A DNA stretch of 30,101 nt from an uncultured Bacteroidales bacterium (GCA_934667275.1 CAKULK010000019.1:1-30101), one strand, 5' to 3'; positions 18,092 to 26,348 are shown, counted from the first letter of the stretch. Notes: generated by a model from the sequence alone, not told the origin. Made by a program: numbers and translations.

Positions 18092-20524
18092 TTACAGCAA
18101 TGCGAAATCAATGACCTCTTGGATATCTTTCACGTAGTGGAAAGTCAAGCCGGTGAGGTACTTTTCGGGGATTTCCTCTACATCTTTGCGGTTGTCCTCA
18201 CAGAGAATGAGGTCGGTGATGCCGGCACGTTTGGCGGCAAGAATTTTCTCCTTCACGCCGCCGATAGGCAGCACTTTGCCACGGAGCGTCATCTCGCCCG
18301 TCATGGCGATACGCGGGCGCACTTTGCGCTTAGTGAAAGCACTAACCAACGCCGTCGTCATCGTGATACCTGCACTGGGACCGTCCTTCGGGATGGCACC
18401 TTCGGGCACGTGGATATGTACGGAATGGGTTTCCAATATCTTGCGCGAGATGCCGAACTGGTCGGCGTGCGCCTTGATATAACCCAATGCGATGGTGGCG
18501 GACTCCTTCATCACGTCGCCGAGGTTGCCCGTGAGGGTGAGGGTAGGGGTCTTGGCAGGCGACAGAGAGGTCTCGATGAAGAGTATCTCACCACCCACTT
18601 GTGTCCACGCCAATCCTGTGACCACGCCGATATATTTGTTGGTCTCCCACGAGTCGCGCGAGTAGCGTTTCTTGCCAAGGTACTCGACTACATCTTCTGA
18701 TGTAACGTTCACGTTATAAGGCTCTTGCAGGGCAATTTTCGTTACCACCTTACGGCATATTGCCGCTATCTGGCGCTCCAAACTGCGCACACCTGACTCA
18801 CGTGTGTAGCCGTCAATTATCTCGGCGATAATCGACTTCCTGAGTTTCAGTTGCGCAGGTTTAAGCCCGTGGTTCTCAAGTTCTTTTGGCAACAGGTGGC
18901 GTTTGGCAATCTCCTCTTTCTCCTCTTGCAGGTAGCCCGTCATCTCGATGAGTTCCATGCGGTCGAGTAGGGGACGCGGCACGCTGTCCAAGGAGTTGGC
19001 TGTGGCGATGAAGAGTATCTTGCTCAGGTCATAGTCCACATCCAAGTAGTTGTCGTGGAAAGTGCCATTCTGTTCAGGGTCAAGTACTTCCAGCAAGGCA
19101 CTGGTCGGGTCACCCTTGTAGTCCATACCGATTTTGTCTATCTCGTCCAACACGAAGACGGGGTTGCTCGTCTTCACCTTGCGGATACTCTCAATAATCT
19201 GCCCGGGCATCGCACCGATGTAGGTGCGGCGATGCCCGCGAATCTCGGCTTCATCATGGAGACCGCCCAAAGAGATACGCGCATATTTGCGTCCCAATGC
19301 CGCTGCGATAGAGCGTCCGAGGCTGGTTTTGCCTACACCCGGAGGACCATAGAGACAGAGGATGGGCGCTTTCATCTCTTGCGGCTTGTCGCTCTCGGCT
19401 TTCATTTTCAGCACCGCCAAGTACTCGATGATGCGCTCCTTCACTTTCTCCATACCGTAGTGGTCGTGGTCCAACACCTCTTGCGCGTGGCGGATATCAT
19501 AGTTATCCTCCGAATACTCGTTCCAAGGCAAGTCTAGGAGCGTATCCAAATAGTTCTGTTGTGTGGAGTATTCGGGCGAATGGGATGGCATACGACGCAA
19601 CTTCTTCAGTTCGCTCTCGAAGGTCTGTTGCATCTTCTCGCCCCATTTTTTCTGCTTTGAACGCTCCAGCATAGCGTTGGCTATCTGTTCGTCGGAGTCA
19701 CCCAATTCCTTTTGAATGGTCTCCATCTGGCGATGCAGATAGTATTCGCGCTGTTCTTTGTCAATATCCTCACGTGTCTTGTTCTGGATAGCCGCCTTCA
19801 TCTCAAGCATTTGCAACTCGGTATTCAGCAGTTCCAAAAGCGCAATGGCGCGTTGCTTTATCTCACTTTCTTCCAATAGTTTCTGCTTCTCCGCGATGCG
19901 TATGCCGAAGTTCCCGCAGATGTAATTGACAAGGGTAGGGGGATTGTCGATACTGCGCAGGGTCATCCCCGCCTCAGCAGGCAGGTTCTCCATGCGCTTG
20001 ATAATCTTCTCCGCTTGCTCTTTCAGGCTGCTTACGAGCGCGATAAACTCTTTATCGTTGCGCTTCGGGAAGACTTCTTCCACTACTTTCACACGGGCTT
20101 TCAGGTAGGGCTTTGTGCTTACAATCTCTTGTATTTCAACACGTTCCATACCTTCCAATATCACCATCAGACTGCCATCAGGCATATCCAATGTGCGCAA
20201 TACACGCCCTGCGGTACCTAATATATATAGGTCGTCAGAACCCGGCTCTGCTACGTCTTGCGCTTTTTGACAACAGACAGCCAACAGTGCGTCGTTCTTG
20301 AAAGCGGTAGTTACTAATTTCTTTGACTTCGGTCGCGCCACCGTCACGGGCAGCAGCACACCGGGGAACAGAACCATATTCCGAAGGGGCAATACGCCAA
20401 GCACATCGCCATCGTTCAGTTCCGGTTCTTTAGTAGCATCGTCATCTGCAGCCAACGGGATGTATTCCACATCTGGCTGCACATCCTGCTCCTCATTCAA
20501 TACTTCATCAAGGTAGGTTATCAT
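18092..20524 (-). CDS. lon: ATP-dependent Lon protease
   Basis: An 810-residue LonA protease, which degrades misfolded and short-lived regulatory proteins in the cytoplasm. In order: N-terminal substrate-binding domain (LPLRNMVLFPGVLLPV, about 45-60); a coiled-coil region; AAA+ module with Walker A GPPGVGKTS (about 391) and Walker B FVLDEIDK (about 455); and the protease domain with the catalytic serine in PKDGPSAGIT (about 715) and lysine in GGVKEKILAAKRAG (about 757). Length is normal. A 12-bp palindrome CTTATATATAAG lies 11 bases upstream (20535-20546). The integrated microvirus begins about 70 bases upstream of the start codon, so the phage insertion replaces the natural far-upstream region of lon. 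Confidence 0.97.
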   Translation of the reverse strand: MITYLDEVLNEEQDVQPDVEYIPLAADDDATKEPELNDGDVLGVLPLRNMVLFPGVLLPVTVARPKSKKLVTTAFKNDALLAVCCQKAQDVAEPGSDDLYILGTAGRVLRTLDMPDGSLMVILEGMERVEIQEIVSTKPYLKARVKVVEEVFPKRNDKEFIALVSSLKEQAEKIIKRMENLPAEAGMTLRSIDNPPTLVNYICGNFGIRIAEKQKLLEESEIKQRAIALLELLNTELQMLEMKAAIQNKTREDIDKEQREYYLHRQMETIQKELGDSDEQIANAMLERSKQKKWGEKMQQTFESELKKLRRMPSHSPEYSTQQNYLDTLLDLPWNEYSEDNYDIRHAQEVLDHDHYGMEKVKERIIEYLAVLKMKAESDKPQEMKAPILCLYGPPGVGKTSLGRSIAAALGRKYARISLGGLHDEAEIRGHRRTYIGAMPGQIIESIRKVKTSNPVFVLDEIDKIGMDYKGDPTSALLEVLDPEQNGTFHDNYLDVDYDLSKILFIATANSLDSVPRPLLDRMELIEMTGYLQEEKEEIAKRHLLPKELENHGLKPAQLKLRKSIIAEIIDGYTRESGVRSLERQIAAICRKVVTKIALQEPYNVNVTSEDVVEYLGKKRYSRDSWETNKYIGVVTGLAWTQVGGEILFIETSLSPAKTPTLTLTGNLGDVMKESATIALGYIKAHADQFGISRKILETHSVHIHVPEGAIPKDGPSAGITMTTALVSAFTKRKVRPRIAMTGEMTLRGKVLPIGGVKEKILAAKRAGITDLILCEDNRKDVEEIPEKYLTGLTFHYVKDIQEVIDFALL

Positions 20525-20592
20525 TCGTACATCTCTTATATATAAGGTGTATTATTTTATGCAAATAGGGAGTTTGCTTAAATGCTATTTTA

Positions 20593-20609
20593 CATAATCG
20601 TAATTAGGA
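20593..20609 (+). repeat. attL, dif-like 17-bp direct repeat
   Basis: CATAATCGTAATTAGGA, identical to the copy at 27072-27088. It can be read as a Xer site: the XerC arm ends in CATAA, a 6-base centre TCGTAA follows, and the XerD arm begins TTAGGA. Compare the dif core GCATAA-TGTATA-TTATG of E. coli. Confidence 0.85.
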
Positions 20610-20612
20610 TAT

Positions 20613-20662
20613 TATTTTTGCACCGTTTTTCTGATGTGACTAATTCACAACCCCGAAAACGG
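20613..20662 (+). promoter_or_regulatory. Left-end regulatory region of the provirus: -7 box and nested inverted repeats
   Basis: TATTTTTG (20613-20620) fits the -7 consensus. The matching -33 position (20589-20592, TTTA) lies in host DNA just outside the repeat. Downstream are nested inverted repeats: CCGTTTT / AAAACGG (20623-20629 with 20656-20662) enclosing TGTGA / TCACA (20635-20639 with 20645-20649). They overlap the expected start of transcription and could be an operator or an origin structure. A minus-strand TACTTTTG (20667-20674) may be a divergent promoter toward lon. Confidence 0.5.
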
Positions 20663-20699
20663 ACTGCAAAAGTACAACAAAAAAACGAAATATACAACT

Positions 20700-20960
20700 A
20701 TGGTAGTAAGAAAGCACAGACGGTTTGATTTCTATCTCCCAGATATAACAAATAACGAGATACGTTGTTTGCTGTCTCAAGTGTCGGACAAAGCCGAACT
20801 CCTATGGTATGGATTCAGTCTTTGGCGTTTGGTGAACTCCTGTTTCTTTCATAATATCTGTCTTGCAGATAGCACGGATAAATACTACTGCGAGTTGGTC
20901 GTGCGCGTTGACCAATTCTCGGATATGTTGTATATCACCTATAAGGAGACGGAAAAATAA
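20700..20960 (+). CDS. 86-aa microviral protein of unknown function, coupled to rep
   Basis: The first ORF of the provirus. Its TAA overlaps the rep start (TAATG), implying translational coupling. The sequence begins MVVRKHRRFDFYLPD and contains NEIRCLLSQVSDKAELLWYG. It has several cysteines and aromatic residues and no membrane segment or motif that I can name. Position and coupling argue that it is expressed and works with Rep in replication control or in the choice between integration and replication, but this is inference. It is not one of the conserved microvirus proteins I recognise. Confidence 0.6.
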   Translation: MVVRKHRRFDFYLPDITNNEIRCLLSQVSDKAELLWYGFSLWRLVNSCFFHNICLADSTDKYYCELVVRVDQFSDMLYITYKETEK

Positions 20961-22453
20961 TGGACTTGGTAAAACACATATACGCCCATTGTTTCAACCC
21001 TCAAAAGGTTCGCATATTGAACCCCGTCACCCGCCAGATGGAGATGAGAGAAGTTCCATGCGGGAAGTGCTACCACTGTCGAATCACGAAAGTGAACGAA
21101 TGGTGTACTCGCATGGTACTTGAAAGTAAAGCAAGGAAGTACACGTATTTTGTCACACTTACCTACTCTCCCCGCTCGTTGCATACTGAGGTGTTCCGTG
21201 AGACACACCCTATGACCAATCGTTGCAACACCTATGGAAAGGAGCAACCTATGCCGTTGGTACTCCGCAAAGACCACCTGCAAAAGTTCAACAAGCGTTT
21301 GCGCAGGAATACAGGAATAAAGTACAAGTATTTTGCCTGTGGTGAATATGGTCACAAGTATGCCCGCCCTCACTATCATCTGATATTGTGGAGTGATGTG
21401 CCCATCAGTAAGATAGATATTTATCGTGCATGGAGCACTATTGACGACTATGGTCGCCGTGTGATTATCGGTGATATAGACTATCACCTAATATCTGAAA
21501 ATCACCTGCTCAACAAGGAGCAGATGTCGGCATTTAAGTATGTATGTAAGTATCTACAGAAAGGCGAGTTTGATTTTAAGAAACTGCCTACATATCAATA
21601 TCATAATAAATTAAAAACATTACTTTATGGAAAAAGTGAATGGAGTATTTCGAAGTATTCTCCAAAAGAATGGATTGAAGGTCGGCCTATTGAAAATGCT
21701 GACCAAGTTGATGATTTGTATAGCAAAAGGTTCGCACCTTTTATGCTGTGTAGTAAGTCGCCCGCTATTGGCTTTGACTACCTATCAGAAAACATTGACC
21801 GATTTAAGGCAGGAGACTTTAGACTCTTTGGCTTACCAAAAGACAGCCATTTCATCTTACCTGCCTACTATGTACGGAAAACAAAGGAAAGTCTTTGCCC
21901 TTATTGCAGGATTAATGAAGAAACTGAGGATTTGCGTACAAATGCGACTATTCCAGATTTGGCAGCCGTGCTCGTGGAGATTCAAAATTGCATTGACTTT
22001 GTGCAGGATTTCTCAGCAGTTCAACCAATATTGTATAAGGAGCCTAATACGGATAAGGTTGTATTTGAAAACACTTCAAACTGCGGACCCCGCACTCTCA
22101 AGTTTCGAAATGAATTCTTTACAATCTATGATAAGTTGCATAGAGAGTGGTTTCAGTTTGATGGGTTTGACTACCGACGGTTTAAGCGAACTCGACGCGG
22201 AATCGTTGAACTCGGACGTGTCCCCGTCTACGAAATGATAGACCGTTTACAGACTACCTATCAGTATTTGTATGATAACGTGTTGTGTCCTCAGACTAAT
22301 CAGCGTATGCGTAGAGAGCATGAGCAGCAAGAGTATATTGCCGCTACGTATGGTGATTCATGGTCAGATGTACAGGCTACGTATCGTGCTACAATGATGG
22401 ATAAGGTAGCCGAAAGACAGCGCAAGTATAAACTAACAAAAAATAAGTTTTAA
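20960..22453 (+). CDS. Microvirus replication initiator VP4 (HUH rolling-circle endonuclease)
   Basis: A 497-residue Rep that nicks the replicative form DNA to start rolling-circle synthesis of the ssDNA genome. An N-terminal cysteine motif PCGKCYHC (C34, C37, C40) is typical of microviral Reps. Rolling-circle motif I is FVTLTY (64-69), motif II is the metal-binding HYH in RPHYHLILW (138-140), and motif III carries the nicking tyrosines in YVCKY (194 and 198). Another CPYC pair lies further on. The C-terminal 250 residues are less conserved and may bind the origin. The next gene starts one base after its stop. Confidence 0.95.
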   Translation: MDLVKHIYAHCFNPQKVRILNPVTRQMEMREVPCGKCYHCRITKVNEWCTRMVLESKARKYTYFVTLTYSPRSLHTEVFRETHPMTNRCNTYGKEQPMPLVLRKDHLQKFNKRLRRNTGIKYKYFACGEYGHKYARPHYHLILWSDVPISKIDIYRAWSTIDDYGRRVIIGDIDYHLISENHLLNKEQMSAFKYVCKYLQKGEFDFKKLPTYQYHNKLKTLLYGKSEWSISKYSPKEWIEGRPIENADQVDDLYSKRFAPFMLCSKSPAIGFDYLSENIDRFKAGDFRLFGLPKDSHFILPAYYVRKTKESLCPYCRINEETEDLRTNATIPDLAAVLVEIQNCIDFVQDFSAVQPILYKEPNTDKVVFENTSNCGPRTLKFRNEFFTIYDKLHREWFQFDGFDYRRFKRTRRGIVELGRVPVYEMIDRLQTTYQYLYDNVLCPQTNQRMRREHEQQEYIAATYGDSWSDVQATYRATMMDKVAERQRKYKLTKNKF

Positions 22454-22454
22454 T

Positions 22455-22784
22455 ATGACACGTAAACAATTTGTAAAGCGCACGTTCAGCCCTCAAGGCT
22501 TTGTGATGTGCAATTTCGCCAAGAACTCCGTTCCCTCGGACACCGACCCAAGTGAAGCCCTTACAGGCTATCAGATGTTTCTCGCCGCCCAATCGGGAAT
22601 CAATCTCGCTACTAAGGCTAACTATGATTACAACAATCTTGGCGTTGACCAATTAACTCCTGTGGATAACCCTAACGCGGATTTCTTCCAAAAGATGGAG
22701 TATGCCAAAAGTGTAGAAAAAGATGTGCGTGCACGCCATCAGAAAATGCAGGAGGAGCAACCCCCTGTGGATAGTAACAATTAA
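22455..22784 (+). CDS. Small microviral protein between rep and capsid, candidate scaffolding protein (VP3-like)
   Basis: A 109-residue hydrophilic protein beginning MTRKQFVKRTFSPQGFVM. The middle segment EALTGYQMFLAAQSGINLA is potentially helical, followed by an acidic proline-rich part and a charged helical C-terminus (FFQKMEYAKSVEKDVRARHQ). It lies one base after rep. Size, charge and position between rep and the capsid gene fit the internal scaffolding protein VP3 of other microviruses, but I see no diagnostic motif, so it could also be a DNA-binding or unrelated protein. Confidence 0.6.
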   Translation: MTRKQFVKRTFSPQGFVMCNFAKNSVPSDTDPSEALTGYQMFLAAQSGINLATKANYDYNNLGVDQLTPVDNPNADFFQKMEYAKSVEKDVRARHQKMQEEQPPVDSNN

Positions 22785-22795
22785 ATCTAAAGTGT

Positions 22796-22996
22796 ATGTC
22801 TAAATTTCGTAGAAAAGTACGTGTAAGCCGTACAGGTACGCGCCTGTGTTTGGCGCTGTGTGTAGCACTCGGCGTGAGTGCATGTAGTGTGTCGTCTAAA
22901 ATCTCCGTCAAGCAGTCGCAAGACCAACAGCAGCAGGATGTGGAGATAGAGCACACAGGTAACCTCAATTCGTTGAACCTCTCATTTGTATTTTGA
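22796..22996 (+). CDS. Small predicted lipoprotein of the microvirus (66 aa), candidate lysis or envelope factor
   Basis: A strongly basic N-terminus (MSKFRRKVRVSRTGTR) is followed by a hydrophobic stretch LCLALCVALGVSAC with a lipobox VSAC (Cys30). The predicted mature part is 36-37 residues, polar and glutamine-rich (KQSQDQQQQDVEIEH). The stop lies 2 bases before the capsid gene ATG. The design resembles small lipoproteins such as the colicin release proteins, whose accumulation permeabilises the envelope. No function is established for it. The basic leader could also reflect DNA binding, but the lipobox argues for export. Confidence 0.6.
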   Translation: MSKFRRKVRVSRTGTRLCLALCVALGVSACSVSSKISVKQSQDQQQQDVEIEHTGNLNSLNLSFVF

Positions 22997-22998
22997 CT

Positions 22999-25227
22999 AT
23001 GGATTCTCTGAAAACAAAAGGTCAGATGTATGACCAAATCGATTTAGGTAAGATACAGAAAAGTGGCTTTGACCTCTCGCATAACGTGAAAGGTACAGGT
23101 CGTATCGGTCGTATCATTCCTACCCGCTGCCAAGAAGTGTTGCCCGGTGACCGTATGAAAGGCAGTAGTGCCGCCGCCGTTCAATTTGAGCCGTTGGCTG
23201 TTCCTATGTTGGCTAATATGTATGTCCGGCAGGAGCATTTCTATGTGCCTAACCGTATCGTATGGCAGAACTGGGACAAGTTCTTCACCGGTGGAGAAAA
23301 GTTGGACTTTACCACTCCCCCACCCTCGTTCACTCTGAAATCGGCTGTGTCTGCTTTGTTTGGCTATCTCGTGCCGTTTCTCAATGTTCATAATGGTAAA
23401 ACTGCTTTATTGGCTCGTACTGCAGGTGGTTCAAGTGGTCAGGTAGTAGAGTATGCTTTGCAGGTAACAGGTAGTTATACTTCGCCGTCTTTGTGGAATC
23501 TGATTAAGTTGGCGTTGGGGAATTCTACTACTGCTATTGCAGGTTTGCAAGTAGATGACCTTTGTCAATCCTATTTTGAGACGTTGCGTAATTATCAGAC
23601 TTCGCTTGCTGACCGTAATTTTACCGATGATTTGATGTCCGTGTTTGCTCGTACAGATGATTATGATATGACTGCTCAGCAATTGGAGTTTGTTGGTTAT
23701 AGCACCGCCTTGGGCTATGCAATATCCAAGAGCCCCGACCCATTTGAGCGGGTTCTCGCCAAAAAAATAGATGATATGCAGCAAGATACTGCAGCAGGTT
23801 ATCCATATATCTATCCTTTAACGGATGATGGTCGTGAGATGGTGCATGTGCTGTATGATTCGTATAGGCAGTTCATTGGTGTGTCGTCTAATTTGGACTA
23901 TTTTTCCTATCCTCGTATGTCGTTGAGTGATTTTTACTTTTTGGTTTATTCGTCCATGATTGTTTCTTTGTCTCTTGACCAAGATAGCCCCTATATCAAG
24001 TTGGATGTTGAAGACTTGATGGCAGGTAATTATTCGGCTTTGGCTCTTCGTGCAAATTATGTGATTTGGTACAATTACTATCGTGACCAATTGTTGGAGT
24101 TGCAAGCCCCCGAACCTGCTACAGGTGATACCGTGACAAGTGCTGAGATGTTTCAGTTACTATTGCCGCGTCAACGTTGTTGGAGTAAGGACACATTCAC
24201 TACCGCTTTGACTACCACAGGTACAGGTAATGTTGTAGTGCCTGTAAACAATAAGACTTCAAGTGATAAAACAGGTATTTCGTATCTGACTAAGAATCAA
24301 CTTCTTAATGGTAGAGATATTGATGCTGCAAGTGCTAAATTCATCAATGCAGATGTGTGCACGATTGAAACTTCCAACGGTGATAAGATTGAAATACCTA
24401 CCCGCTTTATTAGTGGTTTGTCGCGTGAGGTTAAGGGTACTCAACTTGATTCCTCTGTATCTTATTTCTCGTTGGATATGTTGGATGCTTGCCGTCGTGC
24501 ACAGAAATGGTTGCAGAAAGCCCTCATCTATGGTAACCGTCCGCAAGACCGCTTGTACACCTCTTGGGGTGTCCGCTCGTTGGACGCTCGTTTGTCGTTG
24601 CCTGAGTGTTTGGCTACCTCCTCGCAAATGGTTCAGTTGTCGGTGAATACCAATAACACGACTATTCAAGCCCCCACGGGTGAAACTATGTCTGTTGCAG
24701 GTGATAAGTCCGCTAATGCCTATGGTTATGACAAAGGTGGTGATTTCAATCGGTTCTGTGAGGAGCATGGTTTGATTATCTCCTATCTGACTATTTTGCC
24801 CGAGGCAACCTATCCGTATAGTGTGAAACGTGGTCATTCTCGCATGGATAAGTTTGATTATCCTACGCCCGAGTTTGCTACGCTTGGTATGGACGCTGTG
24901 TATGATTCCGAGTTGGTTTCGGTTACCGTGAATACAGGTATTGTTTCTGGCGTGTTTGGCTATCAAGGAAGATACTTTGACGCGAAGTGTAACCAAGACG
25001 AGGAGCACGGAACGTTGCAGACTACGGAGAATATGTACACGTTTGGTCGTCAGTGGTCGCCGTATGACCAAGACACAATGCCTAAGTTGAACTATGCTTT
25101 TGTGCATTGTTTCCCGAAGTTGGATATGTTCGTTGTGGAAGATGTCACAAGTGACTATTTCCGCTATGATATTCACCATGCTTTGGCTGCTGAACGTGCT
25201 CTGCCTGTGTGTGGTATGTACTTGTAA
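22999..25227 (+). CDS. Microvirus major capsid protein VP1
   Basis: A 742-residue capsid protein, larger than phiX174 F (about 430) and within the range of Alpavirinae VP1. Recognisable is the N-terminal microviral block with LPGDRMKGSSAAAVQFEPLA and YVRQEHFYVPNRIVWQNWDKF, which forms the start of the jelly roll. Later come LPRQRCWSKDTF, VSYFSLDMLDACRRAQKWL and LTILPEATYPYSVKRGHSR. Long loops in the middle account for the extra length and probably make surface protrusions. The ATG at 22999 is preferred over an in-frame TTG at 22993 that overlaps the preceding stop. VP2 follows 12 bp downstream. Confidence 0.95.
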   Translation: MDSLKTKGQMYDQIDLGKIQKSGFDLSHNVKGTGRIGRIIPTRCQEVLPGDRMKGSSAAAVQFEPLAVPMLANMYVRQEHFYVPNRIVWQNWDKFFTGGEKLDFTTPPPSFTLKSAVSALFGYLVPFLNVHNGKTALLARTAGGSSGQVVEYALQVTGSYTSPSLWNLIKLALGNSTTAIAGLQVDDLCQSYFETLRNYQTSLADRNFTDDLMSVFARTDDYDMTAQQLEFVGYSTALGYAISKSPDPFERVLAKKIDDMQQDTAAGYPYIYPLTDDGREMVHVLYDSYRQFIGVSSNLDYFSYPRMSLSDFYFLVYSSMIVSLSLDQDSPYIKLDVEDLMAGNYSALALRANYVIWYNYYRDQLLELQAPEPATGDTVTSAEMFQLLLPRQRCWSKDTFTTALTTTGTGNVVVPVNNKTSSDKTGISYLTKNQLLNGRDIDAASAKFINADVCTIETSNGDKIEIPTRFISGLSREVKGTQLDSSVSYFSLDMLDACRRAQKWLQKALIYGNRPQDRLYTSWGVRSLDARLSLPECLATSSQMVQLSVNTNNTTIQAPTGETMSVAGDKSANAYGYDKGGDFNRFCEEHGLIISYLTILPEATYPYSVKRGHSRMDKFDYPTPEFATLGMDAVYDSELVSVTVNTGIVSGVFGYQGRYFDAKCNQDEEHGTLQTTENMYTFGRQWSPYDQDTMPKLNYAFVHCFPKLDMFVVEDVTSDYFRYDIHHALAAERALPVCGMYL

Positions 25228-25239
25228 TTTGTTTGTGCT

Positions 25240-26340
25240 ATGGATTGGTTTAAGAAATTCTTTGGAGATATCGGCTTTGGTGATGTTGGTAGTTTCGTGG
25301 CTGCTATTGGTAATATCTTGCAGGGAAAGAAAGCGCGTGAGAGTAACGAAAAGATGGTTCGTGAGACTAATGCAAGCAATCGCGCTATGCAGGATAAGGC
25401 TAATCAGACTAATATCCAACTAATGGAGATGTCCAATGCTGCTCAAGCCGCTGAGAATGAGAAAGCCTATGAACGTAGTAAGGCAGGTAATCAAGTAAAT
25501 TTGATGACACAGGCAGGCATGAGTCGTGCAGGTGCTATCAATGCGTTAAACGGCGGGGGTTCTTATACCCCCGCCCCTGTCAATACTGCGCAAGTAGAGG
25601 CGAGTAGAGACGAAGCCCCACAGCATATGCCGTTGGATTTCAGCGGATTAATGCAGGCTTTTGCTATGATGTCGAGTAATGCCGCGCAGGCTCGTATGAC
25701 ACAGGCTCAATTGAAACAGCAGAACGAGTAGTTCAAGATAGAGCAAGACCTTAAGGAGCGTCAGTTCAATGAAGAGCAACTCAATAACAAGGTGATGCGT
25801 GATTTGAACAGTGCTCAACGTAAGTTGGTAGAGGAACAGACAGGTTTGACATCTAAACAGATAGAAAAGATTTGTGCTGATACGGATTTGACTTTGGCTC
25901 AAGTACAGACAGAATGTGCAAAATATGATTTGACGTTGGCGCAGATTGCACAAGTGCAAGAGCAGACGAAACTGACTACCGCACAGATACTGCAAGTGAA
26001 AGCCGCTACCAAGTTGACCGAGCAACAAGTTTTGACGGAGTTTGAGCGTACAGGTTTAACTAAGCAACAAGCAGAAACTGCTGCTAAAGAGTTTGTACGT
26101 TTATCACAGGAAGTTGATGAGTTTATGTCTTTGTCTGCTGTTGACCAGCGAGAGCGTGCGCGTGAGTATGAATCTGCTATATTGCGTTATACTCGTGATA
26201 TGAAAATGAATGAGCGTGATGTATCGAATTTTGAACGTTCATTGGATAAGTCTGTCGGAGGTTATGTATGTAATCTATGGAGTTACGTTGCTTCGCATGT
26301 TGTTCCTTTGAAAGGTCTTGTGAATTTAAAAAGTAATTAG
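25240..26340 (+). pseudogene. Microvirus DNA pilot protein VP2, interrupted by an in-frame TAG
   Basis: Read through TAG at 25729-25731 (codon 164), the frame encodes 366 residues, a normal VP2 length. Without read-through only a 163-residue N-terminal piece is made; re-initiation at GTG 25792 or ATG 25795 would give a C-terminal piece. The N-terminus has an amphipathic segment (MDWFKKFFGDIGFGDVGSFV) and the glycine- and alanine-rich MTQAGMSRAGAINALNGGGS seen in pilot proteins. The C-terminal half is helical, with six 14-residue repeats at 25840-26091. Pilot proteins (phiX174 H) form a helical tube that carries DNA across the envelope, so loss of the C-terminus should prevent infection. The TAG differs from CAG by one base and glutamine fits its surroundings. 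Confidence 0.85.
25840..26091 (+). repeat. Six tandem 14-residue coding repeats in VP2
   Basis: Six consecutive 42-base units encode TGLTSKQIEKICAD, TDLTLAQVQTECAK, YDLTLAQIAQVQEQ, TKLTTAQILQVKAA, TKLTEQQVLTEFER and TGLTKQQAETAAKE. The pattern is [T/Y]-x-L-T-x-x-Q with no gaps. The DNA copies have diverged while the protein pattern is kept, so selection acts on the 14-residue (two-heptad) helical period. Confidence 0.9.
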
Positions 26341-26348
26341 TACTTTTG
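26317..26348 (+). promoter_or_regulatory. Promoter-like sequence before the 40-aa membrane ORF
   Basis: CTTG (26317-26320), 20 bases, TACTTTTG (26341-26348). The -7 box begins directly after the VP2 stop, and the start would be near 26355, two bases before the ATG. This matches the CTTG-N20-TAACTTTG arrangement before the glycosyltransferase gene. Confidence 0.5.

Noticed and set aside
25729..25731. Whole-genome recoding of TAG as glutamine (code 15) to explain the interrupted genes
   Set aside because: fabD (28995-28997), the XRE gene (TAG followed by TGA) and the 47-aa ORF end in TAG where the family or length predicts an end, so TAG is a stop in the host. Local suppression remains possible.
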